Positions 8,037-18,089 are shown, numbered from the stretch's first letter. The stretch is DNA of 64,000 nt from Roseburia_C sp051879315 (GCA_051879315.1 JBJELW010000090.1:1-64000), one strand, 5' to 3'. Translations and numbers: made by a program. The notes: a model not told the origin generated them from the letters alone.

Positions 8037-9230
8037 ATGAAAAAAAGATTATTAGCAATATTTTTATGTACAGCTCTGGTGGCAGGTGTGACTGCCTGCG
8101 GTTCCGATAAAACCGGCGAGAGTGTGGAGGATACGGAAGTAACGGCTGAAGAAAGCAATATGCCGGAGTACAATGCCGTTGATTATGTGACACTGGGAGA
8201 TTACAGTGCCATCGAGGTTACACTGGATGACGATTATTCAGTGACTGAGGATGATGTGAAGGAATTTTTGGAGAGCAGCGTTCTGGCTTACTATCCTTAT
8301 TACGTGGATCTGGACAAGGATGTGGTGGAGGAAGGTGACTTTGTCAATATCGACTACGTTGGATATTTGAATGGAGAGGCATTTGATGGCGGAAGCGCAG
8401 AGGGATATATTCTGGAGATTGGTTCTGACAGCTTCATTGATGGATTCGAGGATGGCCTCATCGATGCCGTTGTAGGAGAGACTCTGGACCTGAATCTGAC
8501 TTTCCCGGAGACCTATGGTTCTGCAGATCTTGCAGGTCAGGATGTGGTATTTACAGTTACCGTAAATAAGATTGTGGAGAAACAGGACGTAGCTTACGAG
8601 GATATTGATGATGATTATGTGGCGTATGTGAAGGAGCAGAACCCGAATCTGGACTACGACAGCGCAGAGGACATGATCTCAGATGTACAGACATATCTGG
8701 AATCTACCGCAGAATCCAATAAGGATTCAGCAATCCGCAGTGCCGTATTGGATAAAATCACAGAGATCTGTACTGTAGATTCCTATCCGGATGGGCTGTT
8801 GGATTACCGCCTGAGCGAGATTTTGGCACAGTATGAGAGTTACTACTGTGATGAAGAGACCACATTGGAGGATTATGTGGAGAATACGCTGGGTGAGAGC
8901 TACGAGGAATTTGTGGCAGAACTTCAGGAAGAGGTTGAACTGGATGTGGACACTCAGCTGATATTGGAGGCCATTGCCAGTGTGGAGGGAATTACCTTTG
9001 ACGAGGAGGAGTTCCAGACATATGTGAACGATATGTTATCCAGCTACGGATACAGCAGCGAATCCACATTATATCTCAGCTATGGTTCCACTGAGCAGGC
9101 CGGCAGAAGCTATCTGGAGAAGATTTTTGTCTGCAATCAGGCATTGGAAATGATCTGCGGCAATGCAGTTGTGACCGGAGAGAACACGGAGGATTCCACA
9201 GAGACTGTGGATTCCACCGAGCAGGAGTAA
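8037..9230 (+). CDS. Trigger-factor-like peptidyl-prolyl isomerase lipoprotein
   Basis: A 397-residue lipoprotein: signal with lipobox AGVTAC (Cys21), an acidic linker, an FKBP-type domain at about residues 95-185 (GDFVNIDYVGYLNGEAFDGG, then GLIDAVVGETLDLNLTFPETYG) and a helical C-terminal region of about 190 residues like the trigger-factor substrate arm, with an acidic tail. It should act on the outer face of the membrane as a prolyl isomerase and chaperone for exported proteins. It is very acidic for a Gram-positive surface protein. Thioredoxin follows after 46 bases, suggesting a shared folding theme, although that protein is cytosolic. GAAGGG lies 10-14 bases before the ATG, a weak site. 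Confidence 0.85.
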   Translation: MKKRLLAIFLCTALVAGVTACGSDKTGESVEDTEVTAEESNMPEYNAVDYVTLGDYSAIEVTLDDDYSVTEDDVKEFLESSVLAYYPYYVDLDKDVVEEGDFVNIDYVGYLNGEAFDGGSAEGYILEIGSDSFIDGFEDGLIDAVVGETLDLNLTFPETYGSADLAGQDVVFTVTVNKIVEKQDVAYEDIDDDYVAYVKEQNPNLDYDSAEDMISDVQTYLESTAESNKDSAIRSAVLDKITEICTVDSYPDGLLDYRLSEILAQYESYYCDEETTLEDYVENTLGESYEEFVAELQEEVELDVDTQLILEAIASVEGITFDEEEFQTYVNDMLSSYGYSSESTLYLSYGSTEQAGRSYLEKIFVCNQALEMICGNAVVTGENTEDSTETVDSTEQE

Positions 9231-9276
9231 AAGACACAGTTCGAGTGAAACAAGGTTTTTGATAATAGGAGGGAAA

Positions 9277-9582
9277 ATGGCAGTCAAGATTACGAGCGAA
9301 AATTTTGAGCAGGAGGTTCTTGCTTCAGACGTCAAGGTATTGGTAGATTTTTATGCGGATTGGTGCGGACCCTGTCAGATGCTGTCACCGTTGGTTGAGG
9401 AAGTGGCCCAGGAACATCCGGAATACAAAGTCTGCAAACTGAATGTGGATGAGTCCATGGAACTGGCACAGGAGTATAAAGTGGTCAGCATACCGATGCT
9501 GGTGGTATTTGAAAAAGGTGAGGTAGTAAAAAAGAGCCTTGGGCTTATTTCTAAGGATGAGATATTGGCTCTGCTGCAGTAA
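9277..9582 (+). CDS. trxA: Thioredoxin
   Basis: A 101-residue cytosolic dithiol reductant. The active site WCGPC is at residues 29-33 and the cis-proline is in SIPMLVVF. Length and fold match classical thioredoxins. ATG 9277 follows GGAGGG by 3-4 bases; the frame extends upstream to a TTG that overlaps no better site. No thioredoxin reductase is in the window. A large terminator hairpin lies 20 bases downstream. Confidence 0.95.
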   Translation: MAVKITSENFEQEVLASDVKVLVDFYADWCGPCQMLSPLVEEVAQEHPEYKVCKLNVDESMELAQEYKVVSIPMLVVFEKGEVVKKSLGLISKDEILALLQ

Positions 9583-9602
9583 TTTTTTACGCGGGAAGAG
9601 GC

Positions 9603-9692
9603 TGGATTTGGATACAAAAACTGCTGTTTGCAGAATATTTTCTCGGAAAAAGAGCAATGTTCTGCAGACGGCATTTTTTATATGATCCAAAT
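9603..9692 (+). terminator. Long terminator hairpin after trxA
   Basis: Core stem GCTGTTTGCAGAATATT... against ...GTTCTGCAGACGGC (9621-9672) with T6 at 9674-9679. An outer stem GATTTGGAT / ATCCAAATC extends it to about 90 bases. Confidence 0.8.
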
Positions 9693-9766
9693 CTGAAAAA
9701 AATCTTAAACTATGTCATGTTTATTGTAAAAAAATGGAAGAAAGTCTTAAATTGGGATGGGAAAGA

Positions 9767-9795
9767 TTGACTTTTTTCAAGGGGATGGATATAGT
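9767..9795 (+). promoter_or_regulatory. Sigma-A promoter of the DUF4173 gene
   Basis: TTGACT (9767-9772), 17-base spacer, TATAGT (9790-9795). Confidence 0.75.
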
Positions 9796-9841
9796 GAATA
9801 CGATATTGCAACAGTCCAACGGACTGATAGGAGGGGATATT

Positions 9842-11539
9842 ATGAACCAGGAAAATAATTTACAGCAGACTGCCAATCCGGTGCCGGAACCGACACAGAG
9901 ACAGAGACCGGAACAGATGCAGGGACGGAATACAAATCCGGGAGCAATTCCGGGACAGATGCCGCAGGGAGCGGGCCGGATACCAAACGGGGAATCCGTT
10001 TCACCGGCAGAGCAGAACCGGATCGGCAAATTTCCGGTTTTATGCCTGGCAACCTTAATTTATGCAGTGTTCTATGCATTGTGTCTCTATGAAAATAAGG
10101 CGGGAATTTTGTATACGGTGTTTACTGCAGGTACTGTTTTCTATTTCTATTTTTGTCTGCAAAAGCTGCAGCTGGGTTGGAAAAAGGATAATGTATGGTA
10201 TGCTGTTGTTATCGAATTGTTGGGAATTTCCACATTTTTGACGGGGGACAGCCGGATTATCGCATGGAATAAGCTTGGTATCTTTCTGATGATTTTAGCA
10301 TTTTTGCTACATACGGTATATGATGACCGGAAGTGGGGATTTTGTAAGTATGTGCTGTCCATTGTGGAAACGGTGGTTATGGCATTTGGATGTATTGCGA
10401 AGCCCATTACGGACAGTGCCGCTTATAACAGGCTGATAAACCCGGAGGGACAGAAAAAGAAGAAGGGTTATACCAAGTATGTGTTTATCGGGTTGGCCAT
10501 CTGTATACCGCTGGTGCTGGTGGTAGTGGTGATGCTGGCCACGGCGGATGCGGTATTTGCCAATTTGTTTAAGTGGCTGTTTAACATTGACTCTCTGCTG
10601 AAAATGCTGGGACATATTTTCCGTATTATTTTGTTGATTGCAGCAGTGTTTTTTGTGGCTTATATGTTGTTGGCTTACCTGACTAAGAAGGAGATTGATC
10701 CTGCGGTTAAGGATCGCGCCAAGGGAGAACCGGTGATTGCCATTACCGTATCTGCTGTCCTTTCCGTGGTGTATCTTTTGTTCAGCGTGATTCAGATTGC
10801 CTACCTGTTTATCGGCGGAATCGTGGGAAATATGCGCCTGCCGGAGAACATGAGCTACAGTCAGTATGCCAGAACCGGTTTTTTCCAGCTGCTGTTTGTG
10901 TGTATCTTAAATATGGTGCTGGTTCTCATTGGAATGTATCTGTTCCGGGAAAGCACAGTGCTGAAAATCTTTTTGACCATCATTACGGTGACTACCTATA
11001 TCATGATTGCTTCCAGCGCATTCCGTATGGTTTTATACATTCAGTATAAGTATTTGACATTCCTGCGGATTTTTGTGCTGTGGGCGTTGCTTGTGATCTT
11101 TTTGATCATGACCGGTGTGCTGATTAGTATATGGATGAAACATTTTCCGCTGTTTCGATACAGTATGGCGGCGGTGGCAGTGTTGTATCTCCTGCTCAGT
11201 TTTTCAAGACCGGATTATTGGATAGCCAAGGTGAATACGGACAATATGACGGAGGAGACACAATATGCCTTCTTTGCGGAGACGGATCCCTATGAAGATA
11301 CAGAGTATCTGGCCCGTCATATGGGAGCGGATGCGGCGCCTGTGCTTTTGTCGGATTCCTACAAGGAAGCATTGCTGGATCTTACCAACAGCACCTATGA
11401 CCGGGATTACTATATTCGCCGCATGGAGAGACGAATCACGGATACTTCATGGCGTAAATTTAATGTGTCCTATGTGTGGTTTTTGAGCCATGATGCAGAG
11501 GGAACTGTGTTGCAGGACGGCGGTGTAGTGATTCAGTAG
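9842..11539 (+). CDS. DUF4173 family polytopic membrane protein
   Basis: A 565-residue membrane protein. Residues 1-65 are a proline- and glutamine-rich soluble tail. After it come about 11-13 hydrophobic helices, with the DUF4173 hallmark region (YVFIGLAICIPLVL... then ATADAVFANLF, about residues 215-250) and a soluble C-terminal domain of about 110 residues. The biochemical role of the family is unknown. ATG 9842 follows AGGAGGGG by 6 bases; the frame extends upstream to an ATG at 9734 that precedes the promoter. The following flippase gene is 67 bases downstream with its own ribosome site, so they may form one unit. Confidence 0.85.
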   Translation: MNQENNLQQTANPVPEPTQRQRPEQMQGRNTNPGAIPGQMPQGAGRIPNGESVSPAEQNRIGKFPVLCLATLIYAVFYALCLYENKAGILYTVFTAGTVFYFYFCLQKLQLGWKKDNVWYAVVIELLGISTFLTGDSRIIAWNKLGIFLMILAFLLHTVYDDRKWGFCKYVLSIVETVVMAFGCIAKPITDSAAYNRLINPEGQKKKKGYTKYVFIGLAICIPLVLVVVVMLATADAVFANLFKWLFNIDSLLKMLGHIFRIILLIAAVFFVAYMLLAYLTKKEIDPAVKDRAKGEPVIAITVSAVLSVVYLLFSVIQIAYLFIGGIVGNMRLPENMSYSQYARTGFFQLLFVCILNMVLVLIGMYLFRESTVLKIFLTIITVTTYIMIASSAFRMVLYIQYKYLTFLRIFVLWALLVIFLIMTGVLISIWMKHFPLFRYSMAAVAVLYLLLSFSRPDYWIAKVNTDNMTEETQYAFFAETDPYEDTEYLARHMGADAAPVLLSDSYKEALLDLTNSTYDRDYYIRRMERRITDTSWRKFNVSYVWFLSHDAEGTVLQDGGVVIQ

Positions 11540-11606
11540 AATGCTTTATGTGGGAAAGTGCAAGTGGGCAGGCATATAAGAGGGACCTGAGGAAAGAAGT
11601 AAAACT

Positions 11607-13130
11607 ATGAGATTTGTGCGTGTAATTAAAAATCTGCTGTCCTCTTGGGCGGCGCAGGTGATTTTAATGATCATAACCTTTGTCACCAGGTATTTTTTCC
11701 TGATGTATCTGGGGACGGTTTATCTGGGACTGAACGGCCTGTTTTCCAATGTGCTTTCCCTGCTGAGGCTGGCAGAGCTCGGAATCGGCGTGGCCATCAG
11801 TTACAGCCTGTACCAGCCTTTAAAGGATCAGGACCATGAAAAGATCAAGTCCATTATGCTGCTGTTTAAACGGTGCTATACCTTTGCGGCGATTGCTATT
11901 TTTGTGGTGGGAGTGGCGCTGATTCCGGTGCTGCCATCCATTATTAAGGATATGCCCACTGATATGCCAAACATCTATCTTTACTATGTGCTGTATGTGG
12001 CGGGGGTATCGGCGGACTACATTTTTTCTTATAAGGCCGTTTTGGTGAATGCGGATCAGAAACGGTATCTGGAACAGACCAACTACAGTTTCTGGTATTC
12101 GGCTATGAGCATTGTACAGGTGGTGTCACTGGCCCTCTGGAGAAGTTACACGGTTTATCTGGTGCTGCAGGTAGTGTTTACGCTGGGGCAGCATTACTGT
12201 CTGGCGAAGATTGTGGACAAACGCTATCCTTTTATGAAGGAGAAGAATATCGGACCGTTGGATTCCGGCACCATGTCTTCTATCAAGAAAAACACTCTGG
12301 CACTGGCTTTTCAAAAACTGGGTACGGTGATTGTAAATGCCACGGACAATATCGTTTTGTCCAAATACATCGGTCTTGTGGTGGTGGGCCTGTATTCCAA
12401 CTACTTCAGCATCATCAATGCCATCAATATGCTGGTATCCCAGATTTTTTCTGCCATGACCGCCAGTGTGGGGGATTTTAACCTCTATGTGGACAAAAAA
12501 GAAGTGACGAAAGTTTTTTATACCACATATTGGATTAATTTCTGGTCCTACGGATTCTGCTCCATTGCGTTGGCATGCCTGCTGGATCCGTTCATCCAGG
12601 TTTGGCTGGGCGGCAAATATCTCATGGAAACGTCGGTGGTTGTGTTACTTTGTGTGAACTTTTATCTCAATGGAATGCGCCAGTCGGTGCAGAATTTCCG
12701 TATGGCAGTGGGAATCTACTGGCAGGATAAGATGAAACCGGTGGTGGAGGCTGCGGTCAATCTGGTGGTGTCCATCATTCTGGCTCAGAAACTTGGGACA
12801 TTGGGTGTATTCCTGGGTACCACAGTCAGCGTGCTGGCGGTTACCATCTGGTGGGAACCCCACACCCTGTATCGTTACGGTTTTGACGCAGGAATGGGGA
12901 AATATTACGGAAAGACCCTGCTCTATCTGCTGGTGACGGCAGCAGCGGGGGCGGGAACCTATTACCTGTGCGGGCTGATTCCGGGAAACGGACTGCTGAC
13001 TCTGGCGGGAAAACTAGTGGTAGTGGCATTGGTTCCCAATGTGATCTTTTTGCTGATTTCCTGCAGAACCAGTGAATTCCGGATGTTTGTATCGATGCTG
13101 CGCGCAACTGTTTCAAAGAAAAGAGGATAA
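11607..13130 (+). CDS. Polysaccharide (teichoic acid-type) flippase
   Basis: A 507-residue protein with about 14 membrane helices of the MOP/polysaccharide-synthase (Wzx-like) family: N-terminal RVIKNLLSSWAAQVILMIITF, the repeated pseudo-symmetric halves, and conserved GLYSNYFSIINAIN and VLLCVNFYLNGMR stretches. Such proteins move lipid-linked oligosaccharides across the membrane. licD begins one base after the stop, which suggests that the exported unit carries phosphocholine, as for pneumococcal TacF next to licD; that substrate is inferred from context only. Confidence 0.88.
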   Translation: MRFVRVIKNLLSSWAAQVILMIITFVTRYFFLMYLGTVYLGLNGLFSNVLSLLRLAELGIGVAISYSLYQPLKDQDHEKIKSIMLLFKRCYTFAAIAIFVVGVALIPVLPSIIKDMPTDMPNIYLYYVLYVAGVSADYIFSYKAVLVNADQKRYLEQTNYSFWYSAMSIVQVVSLALWRSYTVYLVLQVVFTLGQHYCLAKIVDKRYPFMKEKNIGPLDSGTMSSIKKNTLALAFQKLGTVIVNATDNIVLSKYIGLVVVGLYSNYFSIINAINMLVSQIFSAMTASVGDFNLYVDKKEVTKVFYTTYWINFWSYGFCSIALACLLDPFIQVWLGGKYLMETSVVVLLCVNFYLNGMRQSVQNFRMAVGIYWQDKMKPVVEAAVNLVVSIILAQKLGTLGVFLGTTVSVLAVTIWWEPHTLYRYGFDAGMGKYYGKTLLYLLVTAAAGAGTYYLCGLIPGNGLLTLAGKLVVVALVPNVIFLLISCRTSEFRMFVSMLRATVSKKRG

Positions 13131-13131
13131 C

Positions 13132-14025
13132 ATGAAAGAAGAAATCAGATATATAGAGTATCAGAGTGATCAGCTGGAAAAAGTGCACCGGGCAGAACTG
13201 ACCATTTATAAAGAGTTTGCCCGGATTTGCGACAAGCATAATCTGCCATATTTCTTTGTGTATGGTTCGCTGATCGGAGTGGTGCGTCATCAGGGGTTCA
13301 TTCCATGGGATGATGATCTGGATGTGGGAATGCTGCGGGAAGATTATGATAAATTCATGGAGATTGCTCCAAAGGAGCTGGGAGACCGTTTCTTTTTGCA
13401 GAATCTGGAGACGGATCCCTGTTATCATCTGGCTTTTGCCAAGGTCCGCATGAATGGCACCAGGTTCGTGGAGGGACAGATCAGCGATTCTGATATGCAT
13501 CTGGGAATCTATATGGATATCTTTCCCTTTGATCAGCTGCTGGAGGGTGCAGCAGGTGTAAAGCAGGTGCGCAAGGTGAATTTCTGGCGGTTTCTGTCCG
13601 TGGCCAAACGTGTGAAACAGCCGCAGATCGTGGGCAATGGGTTTATATTTTCCTGCGGGAGGGCAGCCTGGCGGATTCTCTACTACGGTATGAAAATCTT
13701 TCATGTTTCGCCGAAATATCTGGACAGAAAGCTGGATCAGGCATCCCGCATGGGAAATGGCTCTGACAGCCGTTATGTAACGCTCATGTGCAGCATGCCC
13801 ATGGAGTCAAGGATGACCAGGGCGGATATGTTCCCTTTGCAGGAGATGCCCTTTGAGGATCTTATGGTGAAGGTGCCGGCCAATTATGATGAGCATCTTA
13901 CGCATATGTATGGGGATTATATGCAGCTTCCCCCTAAGGAAAAACGGGTAAACCACATGCCGGTGGAACTGGATCTTGGGGATGAGTTCTGGATGAAGGA
14001 AGAATCCCTTGACAAAAACAACTGA
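13132..14025 (+). CDS. licD: LicD family phosphocholine transferase
   Basis: A 297-residue cytosolic enzyme with the LicD core FFVYGSLIGVVRHQGFIPWDDDLDVGM (about residues 40-66): the nucleotidyltransferase-like G-S pair followed by the acidic DDDLD metal site. LicD enzymes transfer phosphocholine from CDP-choline to glycans of teichoic acid or similar polymers; some relatives move other phospho-alcohols. ATG 13132 is one base after the flippase stop, with AAGAGG as ribosome site. The window also encodes the CDP-choline-forming enzymes at 30553-33016, which supports the phosphocholine assignment. Confidence 0.88.
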   Translation: MKEEIRYIEYQSDQLEKVHRAELTIYKEFARICDKHNLPYFFVYGSLIGVVRHQGFIPWDDDLDVGMLREDYDKFMEIAPKELGDRFFLQNLETDPCYHLAFAKVRMNGTRFVEGQISDSDMHLGIYMDIFPFDQLLEGAAGVKQVRKVNFWRFLSVAKRVKQPQIVGNGFIFSCGRAAWRILYYGMKIFHVSPKYLDRKLDQASRMGNGSDSRYVTLMCSMPMESRMTRADMFPLQEMPFEDLMVKVPANYDEHLTHMYGDYMQLPPKEKRVNHMPVELDLGDEFWMKEESLDKNN

Positions 14026-14038
14026 TTTATTTTATAGT
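14009..14038 (+). promoter_or_regulatory. Promoter of the T-box/valS transcript
   Basis: TTGACA (14009-14014, inside the licD 3' end), 18-base spacer, TATAGT (14033-14038). Confidence 0.75.
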
Positions 14039-14042
14039 AGGT

Positions 14043-14330
14043 GAAGATATAGGCGCAGAGGAAGAGGAGTACACAGCCATGATGCCAAGAGAGGAGCCCG
14101 GTATGGTGCGAGGGTTCTGCATACGAACTGTGGAAGGTAGCTTCGGAGCCGGAGAGCCCAGAAAGCCGTTGACATGTAGATGTACGGCATAAGCTTTCCC
14201 GGATTGTTTCCGTTACAGACAGGAGAGGCATGGACAGAGCCATAAGGTGATTTGTGTCCGTGTGCAATGAAGGTGGTACCGCGACGATTCGCCCTTCTCA
14301 TCCGTTTTCGGATGAGAAGGGTTTTTTTAT
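14043..14330 (+). ncRNA. T-box leader (tRNA-Val sensing) with terminator
   Basis: This fills the 382-base gap before valS. It contains the conserved T-box AATGAAGGTGGTACCGCG (14266-14283), whose GGTGG pairs with the uncharged tRNA acceptor end, followed by a strong terminator (CCCTTCTCATCCG / CGGATGAGAAGGG, 14292-14321, then T7). A GTA triplet at 14069-14071 in the early stem-loop region is a plausible valine specifier codon, fitting the downstream gene. Uncharged tRNA-Val should favour antitermination and raise ValS synthesis. Confidence 0.92.
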
Positions 14331-14407
14331 TGCCGATGGCAATTAGCCACAGCAGGAAAATCCTGCAGAGCGGATTTCTATTTAGACAACAGGTAAGGAG
14401 ATTGAAA

Positions 14408-17053
14408 ATGAGCAGAGAGTTAGCAAAAACCTATGATCCAAAAGGAATCGAGGATCGACTTTACAAGAAGTGGGAAGACAACGGATATTTCAAGGCACAG
14501 GCAGACCGCAGCAAAAAGCCTTTTACCATCGTGATGCCGCCTCCAAATATTACGGGACAGCTCCACATGGGACATGCTTTGGACAACACCATGCAGGATA
14601 TTCTGATCCGTTATAAGAGAATGCAGGGATACAATGCGTTATGGCAGCCCGGCACCGACCACGCAGCCATCGCCACTGAGGTGAAGGTTATTGATTCCTT
14701 AAAGGCACAGGGGATTGATAAGAACGAGCTGGGCCGGGAAGGATTTTTGGAGAAGTGCTGGGACTGGAAGGAAGAGTACGGCAGCCGCATCATCAATCAG
14801 TTAAAGAAACTGGGTTCCTCCGCAGACTGGAGCAGAGAGCGTTTCACCATGGACGAGGGATGTTCCGACGCGGTTCTGGAAGTTTTTGTAAAGCTGTATG
14901 AGAAAGGACTGATTTATAAGGGATCCCGTATCGTTAACTGGTGCCCGGTATGTAAGACATCCATTTCCGATGCAGAGGTGGAGCATGAGGAGCAGGATGG
15001 TTTCTTCTGGCACATTAACTATCCGGTAGTAGGGGAAGAAGGCAGATATGTAGAGATTGCCACCACCAGACCGGAGACCTTGTTCGGTGATACGGCAGTG
15101 GCTGTAAATCCGGAGGATGAGCGTTATCAGGACATTATCGGAAAGATGTTAAAGCTGCCTATGACAGACCGGGAGATTCCGGTGATTGCAGACTCCTATG
15201 TAGATAAAGAATTTGGAACCGGATGTGTGAAGATCACACCGGCCCATGACCCCAACGATTTTGAGGTGGGCAAACGTCATAACCTGGAGGAAATCGTGGT
15301 CATCAACGACGATGCCACCATGAACGAAAAGGCAGGAAAATATGCCGGCATGGATCGCTATGAGTGCAGAAAAGCACTGGTGGCAGATCTGGAGGCAGCA
15401 GGCCTTCTGGTGAAGGTAGAACCCCATTCCCATAACGTAGGTACCCATGATCGCTGCGGTACTACGGTAGAGCCCATGATTAAACAGCAGTGGTTTGTAA
15501 AGATGGACGAGCTGATCAAGCCTGCGGTAGAGGGCGTGAAGAACGGAGAGATCAAGCTTCTGCCTAAGCGTATGGAGAAGACGTATTTCAACTGGACCGA
15601 CAATATCCGCGACTGGTGTATCAGCCGTCAGCTTTGGTGGGGACACCGGATACCGGCTTACTACTGTAAGGACTGTGGGGAGATGGTGGTTTCCAAAGAA
15701 GCACCCTGCACATGTCCGAAATGTGGTGGCAGCAACCTGGAGCAGGATCCGGATACGTTGGATACCTGGTTCTCCTCAGCACTGTGGCCATTCTCCACAT
15801 TGGGCTGGCCCGAAAAGACACCGGAGCTGGATTACTTCTATCCCAATGATGTGCTGGTAACCGGTTACGATATCATTTTCTTCTGGGTAATCCGAATGAT
15901 TTTCTCTGGCTATGAGCAGATGGGCAAGGCACCGTTCCATACGGTACTGTTCCACGGACTGGTGAGAGATTCCCAGGGACGGAAGATGAGTAAGTCCTTA
16001 GGAAACGGTATTGATCCACTGGAGGTAATCGATAAGTATGGCGCAGATGCCCTGAGACTGACATTGATCACCGGAAATGCACCGGGAAATGATATGCGTT
16101 TCTACTGGGAGAGAGTGGAGGCATCCAGAAACTTTGCCAATAAGGTATGGAATGCATCCCGTTTCATTATGATGAATCTGGATGGAGTAGAGGTGACAGA
16201 GCCTGCCCTTTCTGAACTGGCACCGGAGGATAAATGGATCCTGTCTGCAGTGAACACTCTGACCAGGGATGTCACCGAGAACATGGATAAATTTGAGCTG
16301 GGTATTGCGGTTCAGAAAGTATACGATTTCATCTGGGATGAGTTCTGTGACTGGTATATTGAGATTGCAAAAGTGCGTACCTATAAGAAGGAGGAGGATC
16401 CCGCAGCAGCAAACTGTGCACTGTGGACCTTAAAGACGGTTTTGGGACAGGCCTTAAAGCTGTTACATCCTTATATGCCGTTTATCACCGAGGAGATTTA
16501 CTGCACCTTAAATCCGGAGGAAGAGACCATTATGCTGGCTGACTGGCCGGTTTATAAGGAGGAGTGGAACTTCACGGCAGAGGAAGAGCAGATGGCTCAT
16601 GTGAAGGATCTGGTAAAGGGAATCCGTAATCTTCGTACCGAGATGGATGTTCCGCCTTCACGCAAGGCAAAAGTGTACATTGTATCTGAGAATGCGGATC
16701 TTCGCAGCATATTTGAACAGATGAAGAGCACTTATCAGAATCTGATCAGTGCCAATGAAGTGGATGTACAGGCGGACAAGACAGGAATCGGTGAGGATGC
16801 GGTGTCTGTTGTAATCCCCGGAGCAGTGGCTTATATGCCTCTGGAGGATCTGGTGGACCTGGCCAAGGAAAAGGAGCGTCTCTTAAAGGAAGAGGAGCGT
16901 CTGAAAAAGGAACTGGCACGTTCTAACGGTATGCTGAACAACGAGAAGTTTATCAGCAAAGCGCCTGAGGCAAAGATTCAGGAGGAGCGGGAGAAACTGG
17001 CGAAGTATCAGCAGATGATGGAACAGGTACAGGCCCGTCTGGCACAGATGTAA
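14408..17053 (+). CDS. valS: Valyl-tRNA synthetase
   Basis: Charges tRNA-Val in the cytosol. The 881-residue class I synthetase has the HIGH-type motif PPPNITGQLHMGHAL (about residues 43-57), the editing domain in the first half, the KMSKS motif GRKMSKSLGNGIDP (about residue 525), the anticodon-binding helices, and the C-terminal coiled-coil arm (EKERLLKEEERLKKELARS). A CPKCGGSN-type zinc knuckle interrupts the catalytic part. ATG 14408 follows AAGGAG by 8 bases; earlier in-frame codons lie inside the T-box leader. It is controlled by that leader. A glycosyltransferase gene starts 23 bases after its stop. Confidence 0.97.
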   Translation: MSRELAKTYDPKGIEDRLYKKWEDNGYFKAQADRSKKPFTIVMPPPNITGQLHMGHALDNTMQDILIRYKRMQGYNALWQPGTDHAAIATEVKVIDSLKAQGIDKNELGREGFLEKCWDWKEEYGSRIINQLKKLGSSADWSRERFTMDEGCSDAVLEVFVKLYEKGLIYKGSRIVNWCPVCKTSISDAEVEHEEQDGFFWHINYPVVGEEGRYVEIATTRPETLFGDTAVAVNPEDERYQDIIGKMLKLPMTDREIPVIADSYVDKEFGTGCVKITPAHDPNDFEVGKRHNLEEIVVINDDATMNEKAGKYAGMDRYECRKALVADLEAAGLLVKVEPHSHNVGTHDRCGTTVEPMIKQQWFVKMDELIKPAVEGVKNGEIKLLPKRMEKTYFNWTDNIRDWCISRQLWWGHRIPAYYCKDCGEMVVSKEAPCTCPKCGGSNLEQDPDTLDTWFSSALWPFSTLGWPEKTPELDYFYPNDVLVTGYDIIFFWVIRMIFSGYEQMGKAPFHTVLFHGLVRDSQGRKMSKSLGNGIDPLEVIDKYGADALRLTLITGNAPGNDMRFYWERVEASRNFANKVWNASRFIMMNLDGVEVTEPALSELAPEDKWILSAVNTLTRDVTENMDKFELGIAVQKVYDFIWDEFCDWYIEIAKVRTYKKEEDPAAANCALWTLKTVLGQALKLLHPYMPFITEEIYCTLNPEEETIMLADWPVYKEEWNFTAEEEQMAHVKDLVKGIRNLRTEMDVPPSRKAKVYIVSENADLRSIFEQMKSTYQNLISANEVDVQADKTGIGEDAVSVVIPGAVAYMPLEDLVDLAKEKERLLKEEERLKKELARSNGMLNNEKFISKAPEAKIQEEREKLAKYQQMMEQVQARLAQM

Positions 17054-17075
17054 GCAGAAAAGGTAAAAGTTTGGT

Positions 17076-18089
17076 ATGGAGATATCGATTATTATTCCCG
17101 CTTATAATGTGGAAAAATATGTGGAGCAGTGTCTGGATTCCCTGTTTGATCAGACCTTTCAGGATTTTGAAATTATTGTGATCAATGACGGATCCACGGA
17201 TGGAACCGGACAGGTCCTGGAGTCTTATGCAGCCGGAAGGAAGGATTCCCGGCTGCATGTAATCCATCAGGAAAATGCAGGGCAGTCTGTGGCAAAAAAT
17301 AAAGGAATGGATCTGGCACAGGGGAATTTCTATACATTTGTGGATGCGGATGACTATGTGAAACCGGATTATCTCCGTCAGCTGTATGATGCCATCGTAT
17401 CGCAGCAGGCGGATATTTCCGTGTGTGGATTTGAGCGTGTCAATGACGAGGGACAGATCTTAGAACATACATCCATTGAGAGTGTGGCACATTATATTCG
17501 TGCCAATGGCAAGATTTGTCTCTTTTTTACTTTGAGTTGGGCAAAGTTATACCGGGCCTCTTATGTGAAACGTTATTCCATCCGGTTCAGCGAAGGGGTA
17601 CGTCTGGATGATCTGGATTTTTCTCTGAAATGCAATAACCTGACAGAGAAAATCGTTACGGTGGATGTGTGTAATTACCAGTATCGTTACAACCCGGAGT
17701 CTATCACCTCTGTGGCGTACAAGGGTGGCATGGTGAAGCGCTTTCCCTATGAAAGTTTTGAAACCATGACCCGGTCAGTGGTCAGCACTGAAGGCGTGGA
17801 TGTGGGACGTTTCCAACTGGCTTTGGTGAAAATGCTCTCCTGGTACGGTCTGATGAATATTGGAGATGCAAGCCTTCCGGAAGTGAAGGATTACTGTGCT
17901 TACTGCCACCGTTTATTGACGGAAAATTTCCCCACAAAGGAGAAAAATCTTTATTTTTCACGGGAGGTGCTGAAACAGTTTCCCCTGACAACAGCAATGG
18001 GAATCCGGTTGTTTTACCGATGTCACAAGAGTGCAGCGTTCCCGTATCTTACGTGGTTAATCTTAAAAGTGTGTGGAATCTGCAAGTGA
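17076..18089 (+). CDS. Family 2 glycosyltransferase
   Basis: A 337-residue GT-A glycosyltransferase. It has the N-terminal SIIIPAYNVEKYVEQCLDS, the substrate loop NDGSTDGT (about 35-42), and DXD-type metal ligands in FVDADDYV (about 88-95). It probably adds a sugar to a wall or capsule polymer precursor; the sugar cannot be read off. It resembles the enzyme at 39008 in layout. The start ATG has only a weak site (AAGG about 11 bases upstream). It follows valS by 22 bases and may be read from its transcript. Confidence 0.9.
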   Translation: MEISIIIPAYNVEKYVEQCLDSLFDQTFQDFEIIVINDGSTDGTGQVLESYAAGRKDSRLHVIHQENAGQSVAKNKGMDLAQGNFYTFVDADDYVKPDYLRQLYDAIVSQQADISVCGFERVNDEGQILEHTSIESVAHYIRANGKICLFFTLSWAKLYRASYVKRYSIRFSEGVRLDDLDFSLKCNNLTEKIVTVDVCNYQYRYNPESITSVAYKGGMVKRFPYESFETMTRSVVSTEGVDVGRFQLALVKMLSWYGLMNIGDASLPEVKDYCAYCHRLLTENFPTKEKNLYFSREVLKQFPLTTAMGIRLFYRCHKSAAFPYLTWLILKVCGICK

